Source: Solibacillus sp. FSL W7-1436 (GTDB taxonomy: Bacteria > Bacillota > Bacilli > Bacillales_A > Planococcaceae). Taken from it: a stretch of 64,000 nucleotides of DNA. Shown here piece after piece: positions 51,627 to 60,493 of the stretch (position 1 is its first letter; each line of letters opens with the position of its first letter). The position numbers and the translations under genes are program-made. Under the pieces are notes generated by a model that saw nothing but the letters and a program-made list of their open reading frames with translations, searched no databases and was not told the DNA's origin. The stretch covers positions 817,501 through 881,500 of the forward strand of contig NZ_JBBOWV010000001.1 of assembly GCF_038007305.1 (NCBI RefSeq), written 5' to 3'.

Positions 51627-52635
51627 ATAGCGTCACCTCCGATTCTCCATCCCATTCATCCGAATACATCCAACAGCGGATCTGCTCTGAACTGTTGTCA
51701 TCTGTATTCAGTAAATCCGGCTGTTTTTTATGGCAAAGCTCGATTGCAACAGGGCAACGTGGAGCAAAGCGGCATCCTACCGGCATTTCATGCGGGCTTG
51801 GCACCATTCCTTTAATCGGAATCAGTTTTTCCTGTTCCACATCGTGACGTGGCAATGAATTAAGTAAGCCTAACGTATATGGATGCTTCGGATTTTTGAA
51901 TAATGATCGGACATCTGAGTATTCTACAACTTGTCCTGCATACATTACTGCCACATAATCACATGTTTCCGCTACTACACCTAAATCATGGGTAATCATA
52001 ATAACAGACATGCCTAAACGGTTTTGCAGGTCTTTTATCAGTTCCAGAATTTGCGCTTGTATCGTTACGTCCAGCGCTGTTGTAGGCTCATCCGCAATTA
52101 AAATTTCCGGGTCGCATGCCAGTGCCATCGCGATCATTACACGTTGACGCATCCCCCCTGAAAGTTCGTGCGGGTATTGCTTAACACGCTTTTCGGGTGA
52201 TGGAATACCTACAAGCTTCAGCATCTCTACGGATTGCTGCATCGCTGCTTTTTTGTCCAGTTTTTTATGGATCCGGATTGTTTCACTAATCTGCTGGCCA
52301 ACTGTATAAACCGGGTTTAACGATGTCATCGGCTCTTGGAAAATCATAGAAATCTGGTTTCCCCGAATATCACGCATCGCTTTTTCAGAAAGCTTCAGCA
52401 AGTCCTTCCCTTTAAAAAGAACTTCGCCGCCTTTCGTTTTACCGTTTGATGCAAGTAAGCGCAGTATTGAAAGTGATGTGATACTTTTTCCGGAACCGGA
52501 CTCTCCTACAATCCCGATTGTTTTACCCTTTGGAACAGTAAAGCTTACACCATCAACAGCACGTACTTCTCCCGCATCCGTGCCGAAAGAAGTTTGTAAA
52601 TTGTTTACGACTAAAATGTTTTCCATTTCATTCAT
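51598..52635 (-). CDS. oppD: Oligopeptide ABC transporter ATP-binding protein OppD
   Basis: 345-aa ATPase. Walker [11 protein letters not shown], signature [15 protein letters not shown], Walker [13 protein letters not shown], oligo_HPY domain with [18 protein letters not shown] at 52635 lies 6 nt after AGAGGTG; the GTG at 52644 is within the ribosome site. Between oppB and oppF. Confidence 0.94.
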   Translation of the reverse strand: MNEMENILVVNNLQTSFGTDAGEVRAVDGVSFTVPKGKTIGIVGESGSGKSITSLSILRLLASNGKTKGGEVLFKGKDLLKLSEKAMRDIRGNQISMIFQEPMTSLNPVYTVGQQISETIRIHKKLDKKAAMQQSVEMLKLVGIPSPEKRVKQYPHELSGGMRQRVMIAMALACDPEILIADEPTTALDVTIQAQILELIKDLQNRLGMSVIMITHDLGVVAETCDYVAVMYAGQVVEYSDVRSLFKNPKHPYTLGLLNSLPRHDVEQEKLIPIKGMVPSPHEMPVGCRFAPRCPVAIELCHKKQPDLLNTDDNSSEQIRCWMYSDEWDGESEVTLYGEKRTVKG

Positions 52636-52653
52636 TTGCCACACCTCTTTTCA

Positions 52654-53607
52654 TTAGTTCAAGTCAATTCGTTTATTTAAGAACTTGTAAGAAATATCAA
52701 CAAGCAGGTTTACAATTACGAATAATAGTGAAATTACAAGTACAGTACCTTGAACAATCGGGAAATCCCGTTGCCTGATTGCATCAATTGTGAGACGTCC
52801 CATGCCGTTGATAGCAAAAATCGTCTCAGTTAATACAGCACCGCCCAAGAAACCGCCAAATTCCAGACCAATAACTGTTACAACAGGAATCAGCGCATTT
52901 TTCAGTGCATGGCGGTAAATAACGATACGTTCTGATACACCTTTTGCACGAGCAGTACGGATATAATCCTGACCGATTACTTCAAGCATTGACGAACGTG
53001 TCATACGAGCAATGATTGCTGCTCCCCCTGTCCCCAGTGTTACGACAGGTAAAATAATTTGGCGCCATGAATCTCCCCATCCGGAAGGACGCATTTTCAG
53101 AAATTCGGGCAGGTCCATATCGAATGGCAGGTTCCCTAATGCAAACCATTGGATCAAGAGTAAACCTAACCAGAAGTTCGGCATTGAAAGACCGAAAAGT
53201 GCGACAATCATGATCGATACATCGGTAAGTGTATAATGGCGAACTGCCGAAATGATTCCGGCAATTAAACCGATAAATACAGCTAAAATTGTGGCATATA
53301 CAGATACCTCAACTGTAATCCAAAAACGTGCCTGAATTTCATCCATTACCGGGCGTCCGCTGCGAATGGAATTTCCTAAATCACCTTGCAGGGCATTTCC
53401 TAAAAACCGGCCGTATTGCACATATGGCGGATCATTCAGACCCAGTTTTTCACGTAGATTTTCTACCGTTTGTTCAGATGCACCTTCCCCTGCCATTACT
53501 TGGGCAGGATCTCCAGGAATTAGGAACATCAATGAAAATACTAAAATTGAAACCCCAAACAGTACGGGAATCGTTTGTAATAAACGACGAATAATATATT
53601 TAGTCAT
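52654..53607 (-). CDS. oppB: Oligopeptide ABC transporter permease OppB
   Basis: 317-aa permease. N-terminal TM with SLMFLIPGDPAQVMAGEGAS, BPD_transp_1 domain, EAA loop YIRTARAKGVSERIVIYRHALKNALIP. ATG after AGGAGGTGG. It follows oppC by 15 bp; the C-before-B order differs from the usual opp/dpp/app operons. Confidence 0.93.
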   Translation of the reverse strand: MTKYIIRRLLQTIPVLFGVSILVFSLMFLIPGDPAQVMAGEGASEQTVENLREKLGLNDPPYVQYGRFLGNALQGDLGNSIRSGRPVMDEIQARFWITVEVSVYATILAVFIGLIAGIISAVRHYTLTDVSIMIVALFGLSMPNFWLGLLLIQWFALGNLPFDMDLPEFLKMRPSGWGDSWRQIILPVVTLGTGGAAIIARMTRSSMLEVIGQDYIRTARAKGVSERIVIYRHALKNALIPVVTVIGLEFGGFLGGAVLTETIFAINGMGRLTIDAIRQRDFPIVQGTVLVISLLFVIVNLLVDISYKFLNKRIDLN

Positions 53608-53622
53608 TTACTGTTCCACCTC

Positions 53623-54519
53623 CTATTGTTTCATCTTCGGATCAAGTGCATCACGTAACCCGTCACCAAAAATATTAAATGCCAATACTACGATAACAAT
53701 CATCATTCCAGGAATTAATACCATATGTCCCGCATTATGCATAAACGCACGACCATCACTTAACATAGCTCCCCATTCCGCTGCTGGCGGCTGTGCGCCT
53801 AAACCTAGGAATGCCAAACCGGAAGCTGTCAGAATCGCCGTTGCAATACGCATCGTTGCCTGTACGATAATAGGTGACATAATATTCGGTAAAATATGCT
53901 TAAAGATGATGCGGATATCTGATGCACCGAGTGCTTTGACTGCATCAATGTACTCGAGTTTTTTCACTTGTAAGGTCGAACCTCGGACAATACGGGCGAA
54001 TGCCGGTATCGAGAATATTCCAACCGCAATAATTACGTTTATTAAACTGCCGCCTAATACTGATACAATCGCAAGTGCCAGTAAAATACCAGGGAATGCC
54101 AGCAAAATATCCATAAGACGCATCGTAATTGTATCTACTGCCCCTCCATAGTATCCCGCTATAATTCCTATGACGACTCCGATAACTCCGCCAATAAATA
54201 CGGATAAAAATCCAACCGTCAGCGTCAGCTTCGTACCGTTAACAATCCTGGAGAAAATGTCCCGCCCGAAGTTATCAGTACCAAACCAATGCTCTTTTGA
54301 AGGTGGTTGCAGTTTGTTTAAAATATTTTGAGCATTCGGATCTGTCTTTACTAAAAATGGTCCAAATATCCCTACTAAAATGATAAAAAGAATAATGATT
54401 CCACCAACTACTGCCGCTTTATTTTTTAATAGACGCTTCATAAACGTTTTAAATGCTTCAGCTCGGGGATTGCTTTTTCTCACAGTAGAAGGATTTTGTT
54501 CTGTTTGTGTTGTACTCAT
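53623..54519 (-). CDS. oppC: Oligopeptide ABC transporter permease OppC
   Basis: 298-aa permease. OppC_N segment (NKAAVVGGIIILFIILVGIFGPF) precedes the periplasmic signature FGTDNFGRDIFSRIVNGTKL and the EAA loop EYIDAVKALGASDIRIIFKHILPN. ATG 54519 follows AAAGGG at 8 nt; GTG 54528 is rejected. First gene of the operon, divergent from the binding-protein gene. Confidence 0.93.
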   Translation of the reverse strand: MSTTQTEQNPSTVRKSNPRAEAFKTFMKRLLKNKAAVVGGIIILFIILVGIFGPFLVKTDPNAQNILNKLQPPSKEHWFGTDNFGRDIFSRIVNGTKLTLTVGFLSVFIGGVIGVVIGIIAGYYGGAVDTITMRLMDILLAFPGILLALAIVSVLGGSLINVIIAVGIFSIPAFARIVRGSTLQVKKLEYIDAVKALGASDIRIIFKHILPNIMSPIIVQATMRIATAILTASGLAFLGLGAQPPAAEWGAMLSDGRAFMHNAGHMVLIPGMMIVIVVLAFNIFGDGLRDALDPKMKQ

Positions 54520-54581
54520 ATAATTCACCCTTTCAAATTTTATTTTCCTTCTTACAACAATATTAAATTTGTATAAGCATT

Positions 54582-54853
54582 AGTATATAGAGTGAAATCT
54601 GAACATTTCAACATAATATTTTTTTACTAAAATTCAGAATATTTTAATATTTTTATGTTTTTTAGTTCAAAAGTTATACCTATATAATATACTTTTATCT
54701 GGAAATATAACCAAAAACTTGGTTCTGTTATATTTTTATCATTTTTCTGAATTTAACAATATTATAATAAGATACTATAAAATACATAATTTTTCTACTT
54801 AAAAAAGTTTTTTTCTTTTTTGTATTTGATGCTATGGGATCATGTGCTATTCT
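54582..54853. promoter_or_regulatory. Divergent oppC / oppA promoters with CodY-like boxes
   Basis: For oppC (minus): TTGAAA 54606-54611, 18 bp, TATACT 54582-54587. For oppA (plus): TTGATG 54826-54831, 16 bp, TATTCT 54848-54853. Between them AAAATTCAGAATATT (54629-54643) matches the CodY motif AATTTTCWGAAAATT at 12 of 15 and ATTTTTCTGAATTTA (54741-54755) at 11 of 15. The rest of this 394-bp gap is very AT-rich with no ORF. Confidence 0.5.
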
Positions 54854-54913
54854 ATTAACAGAAATTACATTTTTGTAATATTCTAAAATCAACTAAATGG
54901 GGGGACTTCCAAC

Positions 54914-56557
54914 ATGTCATTTTCTAAAAAGTCGCTATGGATGCTACTTCTTACATTTACACTTGCACTTGTGCTAGCAGCATGTGCCGGCGGAGATGAT
55001 TCAGAAGACACATCAAAAGATAGCGGAGACACTGGAACTGAAACAAATACTGACTCTGGTACTACAGAGGAGGCTGCGGGTGGCGGCGACTTAATTATCG
55101 CCGAGTTATCTGATGCAAGTTCATTGGATCCACATGGTTCAAATGACGTACCATCATCTAACATTCAATCAAACCTTTATGAAACTTTAGTAAACCGTGA
55201 TGCAGACGGGGAATTAGTACCTGGTCTTGCAGAATCTTGGACTCAAGTAGACGATGTAACTTGGGAATTCAAGCTTAAACAAGGTGTTACTTTCCATGAC
55301 GGTGAAGAATTTAACGCTGAGGCTGTAAAGGCTTCATTCGACCGTTTATTAGATCCGGAAGTTGCATCTCCACGTGCTTTCTTATTTGAGATGGTAACAG
55401 AAGTTAAAGTAGTAGATGAATCTACTGTTCAATTTGTAACTGAATACCCGTTCTCACCATTACTTGCTCATTTAACGCATAATGGTGGCAGCATCATTTC
55501 ACCAAAATCAATTGAAGAAGATTACGCTGCAATGGAAGCTGATTCATCAGTCAATGCGGGTTCTGTAATCGGAACAAACCCTGTTGGTACTGGTCCATTC
55601 AAATTTGAAAGCTGGACTCCGGGTACTGAAATTAAGTTAGTTAAATACGCAGAATACGCTGGCACTCCGGCACACATTGATTCTGTAACATTCAAAGTAG
55701 TACCTGAAGGAGCTACTCGTGTTGCGGAATTAGAATCAGGTTATGCACACATCATCGGTGCAGTAGAGCCTGCTCAAGTAGCAAATGTTAATAGTTTTGA
55801 TGAAGCTTCTGTATTAGAAACGGCTTCTTCTTCTTTAACATACCTTGGCTTCAATACTGAAAAAGAGCCTTTCAACGATCCAAAAGTACGTCAAGCAATC
55901 TCTAAAGCAATCGACCGCCCAACTTTAATCGAAGGTATTTATGAAGGCTTTGGTATTCCTGCGATTTCACCATTAGCTCCTGGTATTTTCGGATACACAG
56001 AAGATGTGACTTCAATGGCTTACAACATGGATGAAGCGAAAGCATTACTTGAAGAAGCAGGCTATGCGGACGGCTTTAAAACTACAATTTGGACGAATGA
56101 CAATCCAGCTCGTCAACAAGTTGCAATTGTTTTACAGGAAAACTTGAAAAAATTAAACATTCAAGCTGAAATCGAAGTAATGGAATTCGGTTCATACTTG
56201 GAAAAAACAGCTGCCGGTGAGCACGATATGTTCATCTTAGGCTGGTCTAACCCGACTGGTGATGCGGACTACGGTCTATATGCATTATTCCACTCTTCAC
56301 AACATGGTGACCCAGGTAACCGTTCATTCTACACAAGCGAAAAAGTAGATGAATTATTAGAAAACGGTCGTCGTGAAGCAGATCCAACTGCACGTGAAGC
56401 TATCTACAAAGAAGCTTTACAACTGATCTCAGACGAGTCGCCAATGGCATTCGTATTACACCCTTACACTTTAACTGGTGTATCTGATAAAGTTTCCGGC
56501 TTCAACGTTGGTACTGACAGCATTTATCAATTACGTGACGTTAAAATTAGCGAGTAA
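54914..56557 (+). CDS. oppA: Oligopeptide-binding lipoprotein (SBP family 5)
   Basis: 547-aa extracellular binding protein. Lipobox LAAC with Cys24, then an acidic Thr/Ser/Asp linker (about residues 26-55). SBP_bac_5 motifs LVPGLAESWTQVDDVTWEFKL, VTFHDGEEFNAEAVKASFDRLLDP and RQAISKAIDRPTLIEGIYEG follow. Ligand probably short peptides (a glutathione- or nickel-binding relative cannot be excluded). Expressed divergently from the permease/ATPase operon, allowing a higher dose of the binding protein. ATG after GGGGGGA. Confidence 0.9.
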   Translation: MSFSKKSLWMLLLTFTLALVLAACAGGDDSEDTSKDSGDTGTETNTDSGTTEEAAGGGDLIIAELSDASSLDPHGSNDVPSSNIQSNLYETLVNRDADGELVPGLAESWTQVDDVTWEFKLKQGVTFHDGEEFNAEAVKASFDRLLDPEVASPRAFLFEMVTEVKVVDESTVQFVTEYPFSPLLAHLTHNGGSIISPKSIEEDYAAMEADSSVNAGSVIGTNPVGTGPFKFESWTPGTEIKLVKYAEYAGTPAHIDSVTFKVVPEGATRVAELESGYAHIIGAVEPAQVANVNSFDEASVLETASSSLTYLGFNTEKEPFNDPKVRQAISKAIDRPTLIEGIYEGFGIPAISPLAPGIFGYTEDVTSMAYNMDEAKALLEEAGYADGFKTTIWTNDNPARQQVAIVLQENLKKLNIQAEIEVMEFGSYLEKTAAGEHDMFILGWSNPTGDADYGLYALFHSSQHGDPGNRSFYTSEKVDELLENGRREADPTAREAIYKEALQLISDESPMAFVLHPYTLTGVSDKVSGFNVGTDSIYQLRDVKISE

Positions 56558-56565
56558 TTGAACAT

Positions 56566-56607
56566 AAAAAAGCATTCCTTCAAGAAATTCTTGATGGAAT
56601 GCTTTTT
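56566..56607. terminator. Bidirectional terminator oppA / SGNH hydrolase
   Basis: AAAAAGCATTCC / GGAATGCTTTTT outer stem with an inner TCAAGAA / TTCTTGA pairing. Confidence 0.93.
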
Positions 56608-56611
56608 CTTT

Positions 56612-57475
56612 TTATACAAATATCGGTAGCGGTTGATTCAGCGTATGCAGTGAGATATACGGCACTTCTTCTACAGCTGACTCTCTTTGCAGCTGCAGTA
56701 TTTCTTCAAACGTTTTCGGGTTTGGGGCCGGCATTGCATCGATTGGCAAACTGAGTGCCTCATTGCCGCTATAACTTTTCAGCATTTCATTAGCCATGAT
56801 ACGGTATCCAAGCTGGTTTGGATGCACATCCCCCACATTCGGCAAATAGGCTGTGCGCTGCTGTTCAAATGCTTCAAAAACATCCACAAATATATACCCT
56901 GCTGCTTCAGTTTCCTGCTTCAGTATCGTATTTAAAAGCTGGACCGCCTCTACCGTTCCATCTGCCTGCTCTTTATGAACACTCACATAAGGGAAATAAT
57001 AGCCAAGTACATAAACTGTCGCTTTCGGCGCCTTTTCATTGATCAATGAAAGCAGCTCCCCCATTTGGGTACGCACCTCATTTAATGCGAAATTCGCACT
57101 AAGCTGGCTAAAAGAAAGTGTTCCCTGTTGCGGGCTATGTGTAATAAGCGGCAACAGATTATTCGCTCCGGCTGATAGAGTAATCAGTGTTGCTTCATTC
57201 AGTAATGGTGCAGCTTGTTCAGACTGAACCGTTTCGATTACATTTCCTACACGGTAGCCCGGGAAAGTAAGCTCTTTAGAGAAATGAGCGAGCTTACCAT
57301 GGCGTTTCAGCTGCAAAGCAATGTAATCCGTATAACCTGCATCAATCTGACTGTAAGGTGTTTGCCCTGCTGCCAAAGAGTCGCCAAGTGCAATATAAAC
57401 TTCCCGTTCATTGGCTAATGCTGCCGTTGGAAACAGAACAATACAAAAAATAAGACTGAAAATTATTTTTCGCAT
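56612..57475 (-). CDS. Secreted SGNH/GDSL-family hydrolase
   Basis: 287 aa with a signal peptide (KIIFSLIFCIVLFPTAALA, cleavage near ALA-NE). Block I Ser is in YIALGDSLAAGQ, block III Asn in LSAGANNLL, and block V Asp/His in VGDVHPNQLGYRIMANEM. Esterase or lipase acting outside the cell or at the wall; substrate unknown. ATG start with GTGGGG upstream. Confidence 0.88.
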   Translation of the reverse strand: MRKIIFSLIFCIVLFPTAALANEREVYIALGDSLAAGQTPYSQIDAGYTDYIALQLKRHGKLAHFSKELTFPGYRVGNVIETVQSEQAAPLLNEATLITLSAGANNLLPLITHSPQQGTLSFSQLSANFALNEVRTQMGELLSLINEKAPKATVYVLGYYFPYVSVHKEQADGTVEAVQLLNTILKQETEAAGYIFVDVFEAFEQQRTAYLPNVGDVHPNQLGYRIMANEMLKSYSGNEALSLPIDAMPAPNPKTFEEILQLQRESAVEEVPYISLHTLNQPLPIFV

Positions 57476-57496
57476 TTATTCACCCCACTTCAATTT

Positions 57497-58726
57497 TTAA
57501 AATGCCCAATTACCTTTTCTGAAAATCGGTTCTGTTGTGCCGTCTGCCAGAATTCCGTCAATATCCATTTCCGCACTGCCGATCATGAAATCTTCATGTG
57601 TGATCGATGTATTAATGCCCAGTGCTTCCAGTTGGCCCTTTTCAAGTTCCTTGCCACCTTCATAACATGTCGGATAAGCTTCTCCGATTGCGAAATGGTT
57701 AGAGGCATTTTCATCGAATAATGTGTTGTAATATAAAATATTTGATGAAGAAATCGGTGATTCATGCGGTACTAATGCCACTTCTCCCAAATATGATGAC
57801 CCTTCATCAGAAGCAACTAGCTGCTTTAATAAGTCCTGACCAACTTTTGCCTCAACGTTAACAATTTTACCTTTTTCAAAAGTCAGCTTGAAATCATCTA
57901 TAATATTGCCTTTATAAACGAGTGGCTTCGTATTTGATACATAGCCGTTTACACCGTATTTTGCAGGCAGCGTAAAGACTTCTTCTGTCGGCATATTCGC
58001 GATGAATGTCGTACCATCAGGTGCCTCGCTGCTTCCGCTTTTCCATAAATGTTTGTCCGGAAGTTCAATCGTCAAGTCTGTACCAGGTGCCGTGTAATGA
58101 AGCTTCGCATACTTTTTGTTATTCAGCATCTCTGCACGTGCATGTAAGTTTCCAATATGAGTTTGCCAGTTCGCTACGGCATCCCCTTCACCAATGCGCA
58201 CCGTTTTGAAAATAGCATCCCATAATGCGGGAACCTGCTCCTGTTCCGGTAAATCAGGGAATACTTTTGCCGCCCATTTCGGCGAAGGTACAGCAATAAT
58301 TGACCATGCAATATCATCATTCATAACAGCTTTACGGTAATTCACTAATGCTGCACCGGCTGCTTTTTGCTGTGCTCCGATTTTTTCTGAATCGATACCT
58401 GCCAGTAAATCCGGATTTTCCGCATCGATCCAGAGAAGCGCACCTTTACGTTCTATTAATTCTTCACGTTGTGCAACAACCCATTTCGGAAAATTGGCTG
58501 TTTCTTCTACTGTAACATTCTCATAATAGGCACGTTCAAAGCTGGCATCCGTCAAGTTTACATGAACACGGCTTGCGCCTGCTTCATATGCTTTTTTAAC
58601 GACAATACGTGTAAAGTCCAGCGTATCCGTAGATGTATTAATTAATAAATATTGTCCTTTTTGAATATTTACTCCGATTCGAACGGCTAAATCTGCAAAT
58701 TGCTCTAACTTCTCTTGGAATGTCAT
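57497..58726 (-). CDS. M29-family aminopeptidase (copy 2)
   Basis: 409-aa metallo-aminopeptidase closely related to the gene at 39820. Shared blocks include KLHYTAPGTDLTIELP, ANMPTEEVFT, NTLFDENASNHFAIGEAY and ITHEDFMIGSAEMDIDGI. Acts on N-termini of peptides in the cytosol. ATG after AAAGGAGAAA. It lies 3 nt downstream of the helicase stop, suggesting co-transcription. Confidence 0.92.
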   Translation of the reverse strand: MTFQEKLEQFADLAVRIGVNIQKGQYLLINTSTDTLDFTRIVVKKAYEAGASRVHVNLTDASFERAYYENVTVEETANFPKWVVAQREELIERKGALLWIDAENPDLLAGIDSEKIGAQQKAAGAALVNYRKAVMNDDIAWSIIAVPSPKWAAKVFPDLPEQEQVPALWDAIFKTVRIGEGDAVANWQTHIGNLHARAEMLNNKKYAKLHYTAPGTDLTIELPDKHLWKSGSSEAPDGTTFIANMPTEEVFTLPAKYGVNGYVSNTKPLVYKGNIIDDFKLTFEKGKIVNVEAKVGQDLLKQLVASDEGSSYLGEVALVPHESPISSSNILYYNTLFDENASNHFAIGEAYPTCYEGGKELEKGQLEALGINTSITHEDFMIGSAEMDIDGILADGTTEPIFRKGNWAF

Positions 58727-58729
58727 GAA

Positions 58730-59962
58730 TTATTTCTCCTTTTTCTTACTGAAAGTCATGCCCTTTTTATTGGACTTTGCTTGATACGACTTTTTCTCAG
58801 TTGCTTTGTTTGCTGCAGGTGCTGCTTTTGATGTAACTGTCTTGGCATTTCCCTCGACAAGCTGTCCTTGAGTCCATACTTTTTGAACACCTTTTAAGGA
58901 AAGATCGCGCAACCATTTTTTGAATGTCTTTTCGTCTTTGTACGATAGTAAAGTCAGTACTTCCCCGTCTGCACCGGCACGCCCTGTACGTCCTGAACGG
59001 TGAGTATATTGCTCGATTGTTCTTGGTACATCAACATGAATAACATGTGTTAAACCTGAAATATCTAAACCTCGTGCTGCAATATCCGTCGCGATTAAAA
59101 TTCGTGCTTCCCCTTTTCGGAATGCATCCAGCGCTTTTTTACGCTCATCTTTTTTCATATCCGAATGAAGTGCTACAATTGGCGCATCACGGTATTCCAG
59201 CTTGTTCTGTTTCATTAGTACTTGGTCGATGTTATTAACAAATGCCAATCCGCGCAATCCTTCAATATTGGCTAATCGACGAAGCATATCGGTTTTGTCC
59301 CGCTCATCTACTTTTACAAATGAGTGGACAACTTTACCGAACTTCACCATATCTTCCGGTTTGATCTCGATGCTGATCGGCTCGAACATTAAGCGCTCTG
59401 CTACAAGCTTGATCTCTTCAGTAATCGTAGCCGAAACGACAACGACTTGACGGCCGAATGCAGCATTTTCGATAAACGATTTTACGACAACACGGTACTC
59501 GCGGCTAAGAAGCTGATCACATTCATCCAAAACGATTGTTTCGATTTCTTTAAGCTTTAATTTGCCTTGGCGTGCCAATTCATTCAGACGGCCTGGTGTC
59601 CCGACAACAATTGTTGGCTTTTTCTTTAATTTTTCAATTTGGCGTGCCGAGTTCGCACCGCCGATTAGTTGCTGCACAGTGATGTCTGTTCCTGCTGTCC
59701 AGTCACGGATCACTTCAACGATCTGCATCGCAAGCTCTTGTGAAGGTGCGACAATCAATGCCTGAGTCTGTTTCTTTTTACCGTCTACTTTATTTAAAAT
59801 CGGTAATGTGTAGGCCAGTGTTTTTCCTGAACCTGTCGGTGATTCCGCTACGATATCTTTTCCTTCAACCATCGCAGGAATCATTTCCTCTTGTATTTTC
59901 ATTGTCGTTTCAAATGACCATTTATTTTGAAGTGTTTCGTTTAATAAGCTAATTGCTGACAT
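58730..59962 (-). CDS. DEAD-box-family RNA helicase with DECD motif II (YfmL-like)
   Basis: 410-aa ATP-dependent RNA helicase. Motifs: I AESPTGSGKT, Ia APSQELAMQ, Ib TPGRL, II DECD (instead of DEAD), III SAT, V ARGLDISGLTHVIHVDVP, VI HRSGRTGRAG. The C-terminal ~60-residue tail is Lys/Ala-rich (KAAPAANKATEKKSYQAKSNKK), likely an RNA-contact extension. Resembles B. subtilis YfmL, linked to ribosome assembly in the cold; assignment by similarity of layout only. ATG start. The upstream region contains the 21-bp repeat array. Confidence 0.88.
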   Translation of the reverse strand: MSAISLLNETLQNKWSFETTMKIQEEMIPAMVEGKDIVAESPTGSGKTLAYTLPILNKVDGKKKQTQALIVAPSQELAMQIVEVIRDWTAGTDITVQQLIGGANSARQIEKLKKKPTIVVGTPGRLNELARQGKLKLKEIETIVLDECDQLLSREYRVVVKSFIENAAFGRQVVVVSATITEEIKLVAERLMFEPISIEIKPEDMVKFGKVVHSFVKVDERDKTDMLRRLANIEGLRGLAFVNNIDQVLMKQNKLEYRDAPIVALHSDMKKDERKKALDAFRKGEARILIATDIAARGLDISGLTHVIHVDVPRTIEQYTHRSGRTGRAGADGEVLTLLSYKDEKTFKKWLRDLSLKGVQKVWTQGQLVEGNAKTVTSKAAPAANKATEKKSYQAKSNKKGMTFSKKKEK

Positions 59963-60111
59963 ATTGTTTTACCACCTTTTATTCGTTGGCTTTAGTGTAC
60001 CATATTCCATTATTAATGCGGAAATTTGACGGGAGATCAGTTCTTGTTTTACAGCGGAAAAAGGATGCAATGTGTCAATTGAAAAGTGGCGGGTGAAGCT
60101 GGGGGGAGATT

Positions 60112-60427
60112 TTCTAATAAATCCGGAAATCATCTAATATATTTTAATTTGTTCTAATAAAATGCCGATCTTCTAATATATCCGGCGGTTGTGCTAATAT
60201 CGGTTCGGTTTGTTCTAATATCACCTAACCTTTTTCTAATAAAGCCCGGACATTTTCTAATATCCCGCATAATTGTTCTAATAAATTTCAAACCGGGCGC
60301 CTTTTCACACATCGTGAAGTAAAATGCATGCACTTGAACTTCAAAATTTCCCGAAGTTCTAATAACCTCGTCATTTCTTCTAATATCGCCCTTATTTCTT
60401 CTAATAACCCTTCCCCTTCTTCTAATA
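60112..60427. repeat. Phased array of 13 TTCTAATA-type motifs, ~21-bp period
   Basis: CTAATA occurs at 60114, 60134, 60154, 60173, 60194, 60215, 60236, 60257, 60278 and again at 60359, 60380, 60401, 60422. Spacings are 20, 20, 19, then 21 five times, a gap of 81, and 21 three times. The core is TTCTAATA followed by A or T (11 of 13 have TTC; two have ATC or TGC), and the 13-14 bases between are variable and often C-rich. No known family. The flanking 59963-60111 and the inner 60286-60356 show no gene. See findings. Confidence 0.85.
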
Positions 60428-60452
60428 AAAATCCCCATCCCTCGCCCACAAC

Positions 60453-60486
60453 AAAAAAGCATGCCGGAAACCAACTTCCAGCACGC
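60453..60486 (-). terminator. Thiolase gene terminator
   Basis: GCGTGCTGGAA / TTCCGGCATGC stem on the minus strand followed by TTTTTTG. Confidence 0.85.
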
Positions 60487-60493
60487 CCAGCTT

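Noticed and set aside
53366-54151. 261-codon plus-strand ORF antisense to oppB/oppC
   Set aside because: Shadow of strongly coding minus-strand genes; no ribosome site and no sensible composition.
54541-54900. Riboswitch or small RNA in the opp intergenic region
   Set aside because: Sequence is very AT-rich with no stable hairpin or U-tract terminator; only promoters and CodY-like motifs seen.
60112-60427. CRISPR array
   Set aside because: The repeat core is only 8-9 bp with 12-13-bp intervals and no cas genes; period 21 bp is far too short.
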